DNA of 64,000 nt from Pelagibius litoralis. Its GTDB lineage: Bacteria; Pseudomonadota; Alphaproteobacteria; Kiloniellales; DSM-21159. Both the position numbers and the translations under genes were made by a program. The number at the start of each line of letters is the position of its first letter. Within the stretch, counting starts at the first letter, position 1. Below are positions 25,722 through 34,557 of this stretch, one piece after another. The notes under the pieces were generated by a model, which saw nothing but the letters and a program-made list of their open reading frames with translations, made no database searches and had not been told where the DNA came from. The stretch covers positions 51,245 through 115,244 of the forward strand of contig JARFRB010000081.1 of assembly GCA_029287455.1 (NCBI GenBank), given 5' to 3'.

Positions 25722-26342
25722 ATGAAGATCTTTGACATGGAAGGCTTTCCAAACCCTGCGCGCGTGCGCATCGCGCTTGCGGAAAAAGGCGCGACGGAGG
25801 AAGTGGAGTTCGTCCCGGTGGACGTCATGGCGGGCGAGCACCGCTCCCAGGCCTTCATCGCCAAGAACCCGGATGCAACCGTACCCTTCGTTGAACTCGA
25901 CGACGGGACGGCCTTGTCTCAGTGCACGGCGATCACCGAATACATCGACGGCGCGTTCGAGGGCCCATCTCTCATCGGCATGACGCCCCTGGAGCGGGCG
26001 AAGGTTCACATGATGAATCGCCGGGCCGAATCCGGCTTGCTGGATGCGGTCGGTGCCTACTTCCATCACGCGACCCCCGGGCTGGGGCCGGATCTGGAAA
26101 CATACCAAAACGCCGATTGGGGGAAGAAGCAGCGCGAAAACGCCCTCTCGACGATGCGCTATCTCGACGGGGTGCTCGCCGACAGTCCCTACATCGCCGG
26201 CGATAGCTTCTCCATGGCCGACATCACCGCTTTTGCCGGCTTGGCTTTCGCCGATTTCGCGAAGATTGAAATCCCGGCGGATTTGGTCAATCTGACGGCC
26301 TGGCGCGCCAAGGTGGCGGCGCGCCCGAGCTGTCAGTCTTGA
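25722..26342 (+). CDS. Glutathione S-transferase family protein
   Basis: 206 residues. The N-terminal thioredoxin-like domain (MKIFDMEGFPNPARVRIALAEKG, NPDATVPFVELDDGTALSQCTAI) carries the cis-Pro and the SQ/S-x-A-I glutathione-binding turn. The C-terminal helical domain has the N-capping motif DSPYIAGDSFSMADITAFAGLAF. It is cytoplasmic and conjugates or reduces electrophiles with glutathione. The cupin gene follows 36 bases later on the same strand. Confidence 0.9.
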   Translation: MKIFDMEGFPNPARVRIALAEKGATEEVEFVPVDVMAGEHRSQAFIAKNPDATVPFVELDDGTALSQCTAITEYIDGAFEGPSLIGMTPLERAKVHMMNRRAESGLLDAVGAYFHHATPGLGPDLETYQNADWGKKQRENALSTMRYLDGVLADSPYIAGDSFSMADITAFAGLAFADFAKIEIPADLVNLTAWRAKVAARPSCQS

Positions 26343-26378
26343 CGCAACCGCCTTCCTGAAAACACGAGGGAGAGTGTC

Positions 26379-27059
26379 ATGGAAGTGAACGCGGATTTCA
26401 CCCGCCGGGTGTTGGTGCACGGGGCCGAGGAGCCTTGGGTCGCTTCCCCGATGGCGGGTGTCGACCGCCGCATGCTGGACCGCATCGGCGGGGAGGTGGC
26501 GCGGGCGACGAGCATCGTGCGCTATGCGCCCGGCAGCGCGTTTTCGGCGCATACCCATACCGGTGGCGAGGAGTTCATGGTCCTGGAAGGCGTCTTCCAG
26601 GACGAGCATGGCGACTTCCCCGCTGGTGCCTACATCCGCAATCCGCCGACCACGAGCCATACGCCGAGTTCGGCGGAGGGCTGCGTCATCTTCGTCAAGC
26701 TCTGGCAGTTCGACTTGGACGATCGGACCTCGGTGAAGATCGATACGAACAAGATGGCCAGCGTGCCGGATGGCGAGCGCCCGGGGGTGGCCGTCATGCC
26801 CTTGTTCGAGGATGAGCGCGAGTCCGTGCGCATCGAAACCTGGGCGCCAGGCGCGCAAATTGCACTCGACACGCCCGAGGGGGCGGAGTTCCTGGTCCTG
26901 GACGGGGAGTTCGAGGAGTCCGGCGAGCGGCTGCGCCCGCAGTCCTGGCTGCGCCTTCCCATGGAGGGTCGGCTCGACGCGCAGGCCGGACCGCAAGGCG
27001 CGAAGGTCTGGGTCAAAACCCGGCATCTGCGCTTCGTGGAACCGCCAAGAGCCGCCTAG
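26379..27059 (+). CDS. ChrR-like double-cupin protein
   Basis: 226 residues with two cupin repeats. The first has the metal-binding motif SAHTHTGGEEFMVLEGVFQDEHGD with ligands H-x-H-x-E and a later His in TTSHTPSS. The second repeat (RIETWAPGAQ, GAEFLVLDGEF) lacks the histidines and is probably structural. The ChrR anti-sigma factor has such a cupin, but its N-terminal zinc anti-sigma domain is absent here. The protein is more likely a free-standing cupin enzyme or sensor. It lies directly after the GST gene. Confidence 0.75.
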   Translation: MEVNADFTRRVLVHGAEEPWVASPMAGVDRRMLDRIGGEVARATSIVRYAPGSAFSAHTHTGGEEFMVLEGVFQDEHGDFPAGAYIRNPPTTSHTPSSAEGCVIFVKLWQFDLDDRTSVKIDTNKMASVPDGERPGVAVMPLFEDERESVRIETWAPGAQIALDTPEGAEFLVLDGEFEESGERLRPQSWLRLPMEGRLDAQAGPQGAKVWVKTRHLRFVEPPRAA

Positions 27060-27086
27060 CGGTTGCTGCGGGTATGCCCGGCGGTG

Positions 27087-28613
27087 CTATCCATGCGCCG
27101 CCGGGCGCTTGACCAAGAAGACAAGGGGAATGGCGAGCGCCGCGGTCATCCAGAAAAAGACAAAAGAGTCCAAGTAGCCCAAGACAGTAGCCTGGCGGGC
27201 TGTCTCGCGGCTCAGGGCCCCCAGCTCCTCGAGGGTTTCCGTGCCCCAGAGCCCATGAACCCAGGGAAAGTCGAAGGCCTCGTTATAGGCGGAGATGTTT
27301 TCGCTCAACTGCGCGTAGCCGACCTTCCCGCCCCGGACCACCAGGGCCACGGAGAGCGAAATGTGGATCGAGCTGCCGATGTTGCGCAGCAAGTGAAAGA
27401 AGGCCGTGCCGTCCGGCACCAGGTGCGGGGCCAGGGTGGCGAAGGTGACGATGCTGAGCGGCACCCAGATCAGCCCGACGCCCAAGCCCTGGATACCGGC
27501 GGTCCAAAGCACGTCCCAAGTGGTCACGTTGGCGTCGAAGGAAGTCATGGCCCAGCCCGCGAAGGCTTGCAGGGCGAAGCCGACCACCATGGGAATACGA
27601 GGATCGAGCTTGCCGGCGAAGATCATGACGCCGAAACCGATGAGCGTGCCGACGCCGCGTGCCGACAGCACCAGCCCGATCACGGAATCCGGGTAGCCTT
27701 GAACATCCTGCATGAGGGTCGGCAGCAAGGTGATTGGCGTGAAGTTCAGCATGCCGAAGAGCAGAACGATCACCAGGCCGATGGCAAAGTTGCGGTCGCG
27801 AAGTAAGAGCGGATTCAAGAAGGTTCGCTCGCCGGTCAAGGTGTGCGTGACGAAGACCCAGAAAGCGGCCAGCGCCACGCCGGCCTCGATTAGGATTTCC
27901 AGCGAGTCGAACCAGCCGTTGCGTTCGCCCCGGTCCAGCATGACCTGAAAGGCGACCACCGCCACGGCCAGGGCCAGGAAACCGGTCCAGTCCATATGCG
28001 TTCGTCTTGGCCCGGCGGGGTCGCGAATGAAGGCGAGCACGCCGATCAGGGCGACGGCCGTGAAGGGTACGATCATGAAAAAGACCCAGCGCCAGTTATA
28101 GGCCTCGCTCAAGATGCCGCCGAGCGCGGGCGCCACAATGGGTCCCAGGATCACGCCGACCCCCCAGATCGCGGTCACAGTGCCGTGCTGGCGCTTCGGG
28201 TAGGTGTCGAGCAGGATCGCCTGGGAAAGCGGGACCATTGGCGCGCCGAAAGCGCCTTGGGCGATCCGGCAGAGCACCAGTTCCTCGACCGATCCGGCAA
28301 GGCCGCAAAGGATCGATGCGAGACCAAAGCCCGCCACCGACAGGATCATTACCCGGCGCCGCCCCAGGCGCGCCGCCAGCCACCCGGCCGAAGGGGTCAC
28401 AACGGCGGTCGCGGCGATGTTGAAGGTCACAACCCAGGCGATCTGGTCCTGGGTCGCCGACAGCGAGCCCTGCATCTGCGCCAATGAGACGTTGGCGATT
28501 GTCACCGTCATGGCGTAGAGCATGGTCACGAAGGTAAGCGTCAGCAGAATGAGTGCCCGCGGCGGCGACCGCTCGGCCCTTGCCAGGTCCTCGAAGGAAA
28601 GCTCGGCACTCAC
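27087..28613 (-). CDS. emrB: DHA2-family MFS multidrug exporter
   Basis: 508 residues from GTG 28613, behind AGGGGGATC. About fourteen helices are predicted. The family C motif region reads MLYAMTVTIANVSLAQMQGSLSATQDQIAWVVTFNIAATAVVTPSAGWLAARLGRRRVM (split: ANVSLAQMQGSLSATQDQ, GWLAARLGRRRVM), matching EmrB/QacA with motif A. It forms the inner-membrane pump of a tripartite exporter with the adaptor encoded upstream. Drugs or hydrophobic toxins are expected substrates. It is the last gene of the marR-emrA-emrB operon. No outer-membrane tolC gene is nearby. Confidence 0.9.
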   Translation of the reverse strand: MSAELSFEDLARAERSPPRALILLTLTFVTMLYAMTVTIANVSLAQMQGSLSATQDQIAWVVTFNIAATAVVTPSAGWLAARLGRRRVMILSVAGFGLASILCGLAGSVEELVLCRIAQGAFGAPMVPLSQAILLDTYPKRQHGTVTAIWGVGVILGPIVAPALGGILSEAYNWRWVFFMIVPFTAVALIGVLAFIRDPAGPRRTHMDWTGFLALAVAVVAFQVMLDRGERNGWFDSLEILIEAGVALAAFWVFVTHTLTGERTFLNPLLLRDRNFAIGLVIVLLFGMLNFTPITLLPTLMQDVQGYPDSVIGLVLSARGVGTLIGFGVMIFAGKLDPRIPMVVGFALQAFAGWAMTSFDANVTTWDVLWTAGIQGLGVGLIWVPLSIVTFATLAPHLVPDGTAFFHLLRNIGSSIHISLSVALVVRGGKVGYAQLSENISAYNEAFDFPWVHGLWGTETLEELGALSRETARQATVLGYLDSFVFFWMTAALAIPLVFLVKRPAAHG

Positions 28614-28644
28614 TCGACAGATCCCCCTGAACGGGCCGCTCGGC

Positions 28645-28705
28645 CCCTAACAGCGATAGGTTCCGGGCGGGGCTGACCGCTCGGCGGCTTGGCAGGCTAT
28701 TAGGG
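28645..28705 (-). other. Possible long-range RNA stem between emrA and emrB
   Basis: In the reverse-strand transcript CCCUAAUAGC (28705-28696, covering the emrA stop) can pair with GCUGUUAGGG (28654-28645) over ten positions, including one U-G wobble. It encloses 41 bases that contain a further GC hairpin. It could modulate emrB translation or protect the intercistronic RNA. The pairing is seen; the role is inferred. Confidence 0.35.
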
Positions 28706-29827
28706 CTTTTCCCGCACCCAGGCCAAGGCATCGCGCACTGGCCCCGGCCACTCCATCTCGACGCCGGTATCGATCGAGACCTTGACGCTCATTCCGGCGC
28801 GCAAGGGCGGCTCGTCCGGCGTGCGCAAGATGGACAAGCGCACGGGCACACGCTGCACGACCTTCACCCAGTTTCCCGAAGCGTTTTGAGGTGGCAGCAG
28901 AGCGAACTCCGCGCCGGTGGCTGGGGCGATTCCGGAAACCCGCGCCTGCCAAGTGTGATCGGGATATGCATCCACTTTCACCTCGGCGACCTGGCCTTCG
29001 CGCAGGTGGGTCAGATCGGTTTCCTTCAGATTTGCCTCAATCCAGAAGTGTTCCACGTCGACCAGGCTAAAGACCGGCTCTCCCAACCCCACGTATTCGC
29101 CGACCTGCAGATCGATGTTCGAGACGATGGCCTTGGTGGGCGCGAAAACCGCAGTGCGGTTGAAGTCGAGCCGCGCATCCTCCAGTTCGGTGATTGCCGC
29201 CATGACGTCCGGATGCATGTCGATCGGCATGTCCGGATCGCCACCCAAGCTCGCGACCACGCCGTCGATGTCTTGGCGCACCGCCTCCAGCTGGTGGCGG
29301 GCCATCAAGCGGTCGCGGCGGGTCTCTTCGTACTTCGAATGGGAAATGTGGCCTTGCTTCTTCAGGCTCTGGGCCCGCTGATACTCGCCGTCGTAGTAGG
29401 CGATTTCCTCGCGCACCGCGCCGAACTCCGCGCGCTTCTGACGATAGAGGGCGCGCAGGCCCTCGATCGTTTGGCGTTCGGCCTCCAGGGCCGCCTGCTT
29501 CTGCTCGACCGCGATCCGAAAGCGCTCTTGGTCGAGAGCGAAGAGCAGTTGCCCCGGCATCACAATGTCGTTCTCGCGCACCTCCACCCGGGCCACATGG
29601 CCGGAGATCTCCGTGCTGATCGCGATCTTATCCGCCTTTACGTAGGCGTTTTCCGTGGTGACGTAGCGATAGGTCGCGTCCACGTAAGCCAGGCCGCCGG
29701 CCAGGATCGCCAAGGGCCCGATCCCAAGAAGCACAATGCGCCGCAACCGTTTGGCGGGGGTCTTGGACGTCTTGGCCGCCTGGGTTGGGGCCTGGGTTGG
29801 GGCCGGGCTGGAGTCCGGGTCAGCCAT
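28700..29827 (-). CDS. emrA: HlyD/EmrA-family membrane-fusion protein
   Basis: 375 residues from ATG 29827, which overlaps the marR stop by eight bases and has AAGAGGG before it. A cytoplasmic Pro/Thr/Ala-rich N-terminus is followed by one membrane anchor (LRRIVLLGIGPLAILAGGLAYV). Next come a biotinyl-lipoyl strand (ENAYVKADKIAISTEISGHV) and a long coiled-coil hairpin at about 115-220. The second half-motif (FAPTKAIVSNIDLQVGEYV) and a beta-barrel ending ISVKVSID-like follow. It bridges EmrB to an outer-membrane channel encoded elsewhere. Confidence 0.9.
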   Translation of the reverse strand: MADPDSSPAPTQAPTQAAKTSKTPAKRLRRIVLLGIGPLAILAGGLAYVDATYRYVTTENAYVKADKIAISTEISGHVARVEVRENDIVMPGQLLFALDQERFRIAVEQKQAALEAERQTIEGLRALYRQKRAEFGAVREEIAYYDGEYQRAQSLKKQGHISHSKYEETRRDRLMARHQLEAVRQDIDGVVASLGGDPDMPIDMHPDVMAAITELEDARLDFNRTAVFAPTKAIVSNIDLQVGEYVGLGEPVFSLVDVEHFWIEANLKETDLTHLREGQVAEVKVDAYPDHTWQARVSGIAPATGAEFALLPPQNASGNWVKVVQRVPVRLSILRTPDEPPLRAGMSVKVSIDTGVEMEWPGPVRDALAWVREKP

Positions 29828-30329
29828 GGCTGGCCCTCTTGCCGGGCAGGTTGGGTTCGGTCTCCTCCAAGGCATCCAAGTCCGGCGAGTCCGAACCCGG
29901 CTCCACCATGTTGCGCTTGATGGCCCCCAAGGTATCCAGCAATTGCCGGATTGCGCTCTCTTCGATCCCCGCCAAGGCCTCGCTTTGGGTGAGCGTCGCG
30001 AGCGCTTCCATGCGCTCCAAGGTTGGCTTCGCCTTGGCTGTTAGATAGAGGCACCAGGCCCTACGATCCTCCGGATCTGGCCGCCGCTCCAGCCATCCGG
30101 TCGCCTCCAGGCGGTCCACGTGGCGGCTCAGCGTGACGTTGTCGAGCTCCAGAATCTCCGCGAGCGCAGACTGGTTGAGCCCTTGGCGCGGCGCCAAATG
30201 CACCAGCACCCGCCACTGCGCGCGGGTGAGCCCCATATCCTGGGCGCGCCGGTCGAAGCGCATCCGTAAACGGCGCGATACGTCATGCAGCAGGAAGCCG
30301 ACGTTGCGGTCCGGATCTTGATCGAACAT
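29820..30329 (-). CDS. MarR-family transcriptional regulator
   Basis: 169 residues. The winged helix-turn-helix is clear: LTRAQWRVLVHLAPRQGLNQSALAEILEL, then NVTLSRHVDRLEATGWLERRPDPEDRRAW (wing with the D-x-R motif). A helical dimer interface flanks it, and the acidic tail (DSPDLDALEETEPN) is unusual but dispensable-looking. It is the first gene of the efflux operon, so it presumably represses emrAB until a toxic ligand binds. Confidence 0.9.
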   Translation of the reverse strand: MFDQDPDRNVGFLLHDVSRRLRMRFDRRAQDMGLTRAQWRVLVHLAPRQGLNQSALAEILELDNVTLSRHVDRLEATGWLERRPDPEDRRAWCLYLTAKAKPTLERMEALATLTQSEALAGIEESAIRQLLDTLGAIKRNMVEPGSDSPDLDALEETEPNLPGKRASHG

Positions 30330-30356
30330 GCCGTGATTTTATTGAGCTTGCTAACT

Positions 30357-30371
30357 ATTGACTAGTGCAAT
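30357..30371. promoter_or_regulatory. Possible MarR operator upstream of the efflux operon
   Basis: ATTG-N7-CAAT in an AT-rich patch 28 bases before the marR start. The outer half-sites have the TTG...CAA layout used by MarR repressors, but the centre is not symmetric. Low confidence. Confidence 0.35.
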
Positions 30372-30433
30372 TATCAGCTGGCTCGTATTTCCCGCTTTGG
30401 TGGCGGCGAGGTTTCGTCGGGCGTTCAGGCGCT

Positions 30434-30814
30434 TCAGGCTGGGTCTTCCAGCAGCCAAGCCCGCGCTTCTTTGGCCTTATCGCTGCTGAAGGCGCGGATG
30501 TGGATTGGGGTGACGGCGTCCACGAGATGGATGGCGGAGGTCATCCAGGCGATGTCGACGACGTAGGCGACGCGTTCGATGCTGCCCCACAGAGTGCCAA
30601 AGTGGGCAAGCTTCTCCTTCACCACGGAGCGCTCGTAGCCTTCGTAGGAAGTAAGGTCCACGTAGAGCCGGGCCTTCTTGCCTTTAGCGGCAATAGCTTT
30701 CAGCCGCTCGACCAGCTCATCGATCGCATCTCCCGCGATTCTGCCCTCGACTTTGAGAGCCAGCAGGTTGTCGGCGGGGGCTCCAAGATCGAAGTAGGTG
30801 ACGGCGCTTTTCAT
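30434..30814 (-). CDS. SpoIIAA-like (STAS/SEC14-fold) protein
   Basis: 126 residues. The pattern is alternating strands and helices: LLALKVEGRIAGDAIDELVERLKAIAAKG, ARLYVDLTSYEGYERSVVKEKLAHF, then ERVAYVVDIAWMTSAIHLVD. It matches the SpoIIAA-like Pfam family, in which the DLTSYEG segment replaces the STAS phospho-serine region. Such proteins may bind lipids or act in stress signalling; the function is not established. It is a single gene without an obvious operon. Confidence 0.75.
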   Translation of the reverse strand: MKSAVTYFDLGAPADNLLALKVEGRIAGDAIDELVERLKAIAAKGKKARLYVDLTSYEGYERSVVKEKLAHFGTLWGSIERVAYVVDIAWMTSAIHLVDAVTPIHIRAFSSDKAKEARAWLLEDPA

Positions 30815-30902
30815 GGCCCGGGGCCTTTCGCTCCTCCGCGCGTCGCGCGCGACTCTGGGAACCGGGTTCAGCCGCGAAAGTTCCCCTCGTTATCGCCGTC
30901 CT

Positions 30903-31826
30903 TCAGGCGAATTCGGTTTCACGGGCGCGCACGACCGCGCTTATGACATCGTTGTAGGGCGTTGCGATGCCATGCTTACGGCCCAGGGTGCCGACCATCC
31001 CGTTGATGGCATCGATCTCCGATCGCCGGTGGCTCATATGGTCGAGCAGCATGGATGGGCGCGCGCCGGGCATGCGCGCGCCGAAGGCCGTGACATAGGC
31101 GTCCGGGTCGTCGAAACCGAAAGGAATCCCCAGGGCGACCCCCAGGGCATAGGGCTCTCGCGCGCAACCCAGGGCGATCTCCCACCAGGCGCCTTGGGCC
31201 ATTATCTCCCCGATAGTGGCGTTGAATACGGTGCAGGGCCCGCTGAAGGTGACGTTGCAGACGAATTTTTCCCAGATCAACTGATCGATGTTGGCGAAGG
31301 CCGCCACGTCGAAGCCGGCGCCCCGCCAGACCTCTACCAGGCGGTCCAGCCTATCACTTTCGCCGCCACCCATCTCGCCGATGCGGATAAGCTTCATGGC
31401 GTTGTGGTGGGCATGGCCCGGCCCCTTCATAGAGGCGCCGAAACCCTCGGCGACGCCAAGCAGCACGTTCTCGGTTGGCATGTGCTCGGCAATGTGCTCG
31501 CCCGCGCCCAAACCGTTCTGGATCGTGAGAACCAGGGAGCCGGGGCCCATGAGGGGCGCTACGGCGCGCGCCGCCGCTTCCACGCCCGAGGCTTTCGTCG
31601 CGATGATGTAGAGATCGCAAAGGCCGGCGTCGGATAGCGTCGAAGTGGCGTGGATGCCCTTGACGGTGCGGTCGCCGCTGGCCCCCTCGACCCGCAAGCC
31701 CGAAGTTTCGATGGCCTGGATGTGCTCGGGCCAGACGTCGATGGCCCAAACCTCGTGGCCTGCGTCCGCGAGCAGGGCCGCGTAGACGGACCCCATGGCA
31801 CCGGTGCCCACGATCGCGATTTTCAT
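30903..31826 (-). CDS. Ketopantoate reductase-family oxidoreductase (PanE/ApbA-like)
   Basis: 307 residues. The N-terminal Rossmann fold GTGAMGSVYAALLADAGHEVWAID suggests NAD rather than NADP (Asp after strand 2). The catalytic lysine lies in WEKFVCNVTFSGPCTVFNATIGE, and a conserved Ser/Glu helix follows. Many paralogues in catabolic regions reduce other 2-oxo acids or lactones, so pantothenate synthesis is not implied. Its ATG lies inside the last, partial copy of an 18-base tandem repeat. It follows the MttB gene on the same strand. Confidence 0.8.
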   Translation of the reverse strand: MKIAIVGTGAMGSVYAALLADAGHEVWAIDVWPEHIQAIETSGLRVEGASGDRTVKGIHATSTLSDAGLCDLYIIATKASGVEAAARAVAPLMGPGSLVLTIQNGLGAGEHIAEHMPTENVLLGVAEGFGASMKGPGHAHHNAMKLIRIGEMGGGESDRLDRLVEVWRGAGFDVAAFANIDQLIWEKFVCNVTFSGPCTVFNATIGEIMAQGAWWEIALGCAREPYALGVALGIPFGFDDPDAYVTAFGARMPGARPSMLLDHMSHRRSEIDAINGMVGTLGRKHGIATPYNDVISAVVRARETEFA

Positions 31827-31885
31827 GTTGGCCTCATCTCTTATGTTGGCCCATCTTTTATGGTGGCCCCATCTTTTATGGTGGC
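31825..31885 (-). repeat. 17-18-base tandem repeat at the mttB-like/panE-like junction
   Basis: Read on the reverse strand, GCCACCATAAAAGATGGG is followed by GCCACCATAAAAGATGG, GCCAACATAAGAGATGAG and the partial GCCAACAT. The first unit supplies the last codons and the TAA of the mttB-like gene. The last supplies the ATG of the downstream gene, and a GAGATGAGG-type ribosome site sits in the third. The array therefore lengthens the intergenic spacer and may vary in copy number. Confidence 0.75.
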
Positions 31886-33441
31886 TTTAGGGCGGTTTCA
31901 GGTAAGCGAATGTCGAAGGCCGCGCGCAAGGCCCGGTCGGTTTCGCCGGTCAGGTGGCCGGGAAAATGTGTGGCGAGGATATCCTTCGCGCGCTGCCGCG
32001 CCACCTCCCGGATGTCCTTGGCGCCTTCGGCTTCCCAGGCTTCCGGGCTGCGGCGGTCTGCGAGGCTGGGATAGAGAAAGTCGCTCTGCATGCGCGCCAG
32101 GGTCTGGGGGTGGCCCAGGAAATGGCCTTCTCCGAGCGCGATCTCGGCGATGGCGCCGTTGGAGAGGGTCTCCTGGCTCACCTCGATCTCGCTCAAGGAG
32201 CGTGCGATGGCGCCCAGCATATCGTTATCGATGACATAGCTTTCGAAGGATACGCCCATCAGTCCGGCTTGCATGCCGCAGGCCTGGGTGACGAGGTTCG
32301 CGCCGGCCTGCGCTGCGAGCGTCACGGTCAGGGCCTTCTCGTAGCCGCTTTGCGCGTCTGGCAGCTTGCTGTCCGTCGCTCCGGCGATACAGGAGTTCGG
32401 CAGGCCATAGTGGCCGGCCATTTGCGCAGAGGCGGCCATGAGCAGCGCTTGCTCGCCGCTTCCGCCGCTCATGCCGCCCGTGCGCAGGTCGGTGACCATC
32501 GGCCGCGGCCCGAAAATCGCTTTGGCCTCCGGATCGAGGATCCAGGCGATCGCTACTCCGGCCAGAGTCTCCGCCAGGGTCTGAGCCAGCGATCCCGCGA
32601 CGGTCACGGGGCTTGAGGCGCCAAGCTGCCCAAAGGTGTTGAGATGCACCGGAATACCCAGCCGCACGGCTTCCGCCAAGACGTCGCAGGCCTCCGCCGC
32701 GAATCTCAGGGGCGGGGTCACGTGGTTGACGTTCAGGGAGAGGAAGGGGCGCGCGCGAAACGCCTCCTCGGAGCCTGCGATAGCGTGGCAGAGTTCGGCG
32801 ATTGCCGTGACATGGCTCGGGTGGCTGGCGCTCGTCGCGACGTGCTTGGCCGTTCCGGCAAGGCTTGCGTAGGCGGTGTTGATGTCGAGCGAATAGGCGT
32901 CCGGCATGTCGCGGGCGACCAGCGAGCGGCTGAAGAAGTGAACGTTGTCGAGGGAGTCGACCAGCCGTGCGGCATCGTGGAGATCCTCGAGCCGGGAGTC
33001 CCTGTAGCGGCCGTTATCCAAATCCACCACGCTTGGGGCGGCCCCGCCCGATCCGAAGAACACCCGGCCCTTGGCGAGCGCCATGTCCTGCGTCGGCGTT
33101 TGGCCGCAGAGGGTAATGCCGCGCTGCAACCCTGCCAGGACCTCGTCAATCAGCGCGCGGGGAAATGTCAGGCGCGCCTGTTCCGTAAGGCGGCCGCCGC
33201 TTGCCAGAACCCGGTCGACAAGGAGCGGGGGAAGATCCGTAAGCCCGACGGTCTCCAGAATGTCCCGCGCGGTTTCGTCGATCCGCACAATCGCCTCGGA
33301 CGAAAGGGGGGCGTAGCGTCCGCCGATAGCTAGAGGCGAGTGCGCGTCTCTACGTTCGGCTGGGCTGGCCGCGCGCCCACGGCGCCCACGTCGTGCGCTC
33401 GTTTGACTACCCCTTCGGTTCTGACGTTTTGCGCCTGGCAT
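31876..33441 (-). CDS. MttB-family (non-pyrrolysine) methylamine/betaine methyltransferase, copy 1
   Basis: 521 residues with no in-frame TAG, so this is a non-pyrrolysine MttB homologue. Residues 1-32 are an Arg/Gly/Ser-rich tail. The TIM-barrel body carries TRMT blocks: YRDSRLEDLHDAARLVDSLDNVHFF, LSLNVNHVTPPLRF, GIPVHLNTFGQLGASSPVTVAG, and GEGHFLGHPQTL near the end. Characterised relatives (MtgB, MtpB, MtcB) move a methyl group from glycine betaine, proline betaine or carnitine to a corrinoid protein. No corrinoid protein is encoded nearby. Upstream is a haloalkane-dehalogenase-like gene in the opposite direction. Confidence 0.85.
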   Translation of the reverse strand: MPGAKRQNRRGSQTSARRGRRGRAASPAERRDAHSPLAIGGRYAPLSSEAIVRIDETARDILETVGLTDLPPLLVDRVLASGGRLTEQARLTFPRALIDEVLAGLQRGITLCGQTPTQDMALAKGRVFFGSGGAAPSVVDLDNGRYRDSRLEDLHDAARLVDSLDNVHFFSRSLVARDMPDAYSLDINTAYASLAGTAKHVATSASHPSHVTAIAELCHAIAGSEEAFRARPFLSLNVNHVTPPLRFAAEACDVLAEAVRLGIPVHLNTFGQLGASSPVTVAGSLAQTLAETLAGVAIAWILDPEAKAIFGPRPMVTDLRTGGMSGGSGEQALLMAASAQMAGHYGLPNSCIAGATDSKLPDAQSGYEKALTVTLAAQAGANLVTQACGMQAGLMGVSFESYVIDNDMLGAIARSLSEIEVSQETLSNGAIAEIALGEGHFLGHPQTLARMQSDFLYPSLADRRSPEAWEAEGAKDIREVARQRAKDILATHFPGHLTGETDRALRAAFDIRLPETALKPP

Positions 33442-33583
33442 GCTCTAGCGAGACATAGCATTCCGGTCACTGGCGTTGCAATCCGCGCGGCTTCGCGTTT
33501 CTCGGAATGGCATGCATGGAGCTGGCGATCTATACTCCGCGTGGCTGGACTGGCGCCGACTCTTGATAGCAGGGAGGGCGAGG

Positions 33584-34465
33584 ATGAGTGAAGATTTTCG
33601 CAGCGCGAAGAAGCGCATCTCGGTGAAGGGGCGCGAGATGGCTTACGTCGACATTGGCGAAGGCCGCCCGATCGTGCTGCTTCACGGCAATCCCGCCTCG
33701 TCCTTCTTGTGGCGCGGCGTTATTCCCGAGCTGACAGGACTTGGCCGCTGTATTGCGCCGGACCTCATCGGTATGGGCGATTCCGAGAAGCTCCCCGACC
33801 CGGGTCCGGATACCTACACCTTCGCGACGCATCGCGGCTATGTCGAGGGCTTCATGGAAGCCATGGGCCTCAGCCGAGATGTGGTTCTGGTTGTTCACGA
33901 TTGGGGCTCGGCGCTGGGCTTCGATTGGGCGAGCCGCCACCCGGAGGCCGAGAGCGGGAACGCCTACCTGGAAGCGATCGTTCGCCCCTTCGCCGATTGG
34001 ATGGAGTTCAATCGCGAGGCAGCGCCTCTTTTCCAGGCCTTCAGAAGCGAAGCGGGCGAAGAGCTTGTTCTTGAGAAGAACGTCTTCGTTGAGCGCGTGC
34101 TGACCGGCTCCATCCTTCGTGATTTGACCCAGGAGGAGATGGCCGAGTACCGGCGTCCTTTCGCCCAGCCGGCGGACCGCTGGCCCACGCTCACCTGGCC
34201 ACGCCAGATTCCAGTCGCCGGCGACCCGGCGGACGTCGTCGCGATCACGGAGGCTTACGCCAGTTGGATGGCCGAGAGCGACATTCCCAAGCTCTTCGTG
34301 AATGCCGACCCAGGTGCGATTCTGATCGGCGCGGTTCGGGAGTCCTGCCGGGCCTGGCCGAACCAAGAGGAGGTGAGCGTCAAGGGTGTCCATTTCATCC
34401 AAGAGGACTCGGGTCCCGAGATCGGCAAGGCCATTGCCGATTGGATGCAGAGAACCGGCATATAG
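33584..34465 (+). CDS. Haloalkane dehalogenase-like alpha/beta hydrolase
   Basis: 293 residues from ATG 33584 behind GGGAGGGCGAGG. Active-site positions coincide almost exactly with DhaA/LinB numbering. N36 in LLHGNPASSFLWR and W107 form the halide site, D106 in VVHDWGSALGFDWA is the nucleophile, and E130 in YLEAIVRP is the acid. H270 in VKGVHFIQEDSGPEIG is the base. The cap domain (about 135-215) is present. Hydrolytic removal of halide from short haloalkanes is therefore plausible. The substitution ESGNAYLE near 123-130, where the family has a small residue and Met/Phe, is minor. It is a single gene, with an FAD protein following on the same strand. Confidence 0.85.
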   Translation: MSEDFRSAKKRISVKGREMAYVDIGEGRPIVLLHGNPASSFLWRGVIPELTGLGRCIAPDLIGMGDSEKLPDPGPDTYTFATHRGYVEGFMEAMGLSRDVVLVVHDWGSALGFDWASRHPEAESGNAYLEAIVRPFADWMEFNREAAPLFQAFRSEAGEELVLEKNVFVERVLTGSILRDLTQEEMAEYRRPFAQPADRWPTLTWPRQIPVAGDPADVVAITEAYASWMAESDIPKLFVNADPGAILIGAVRESCRAWPNQEEVSVKGVHFIQEDSGPEIGKAIADWMQRTGI

Positions 34466-34557
34466 GCGGGCGTTTCACCAACCTCCACAGCCTCCGTTTC
34501 CCTGGAGCGCGAAGGGGATGACGCGGATGGCAAGTCTCGAGGGGCAATCGGTCATCC

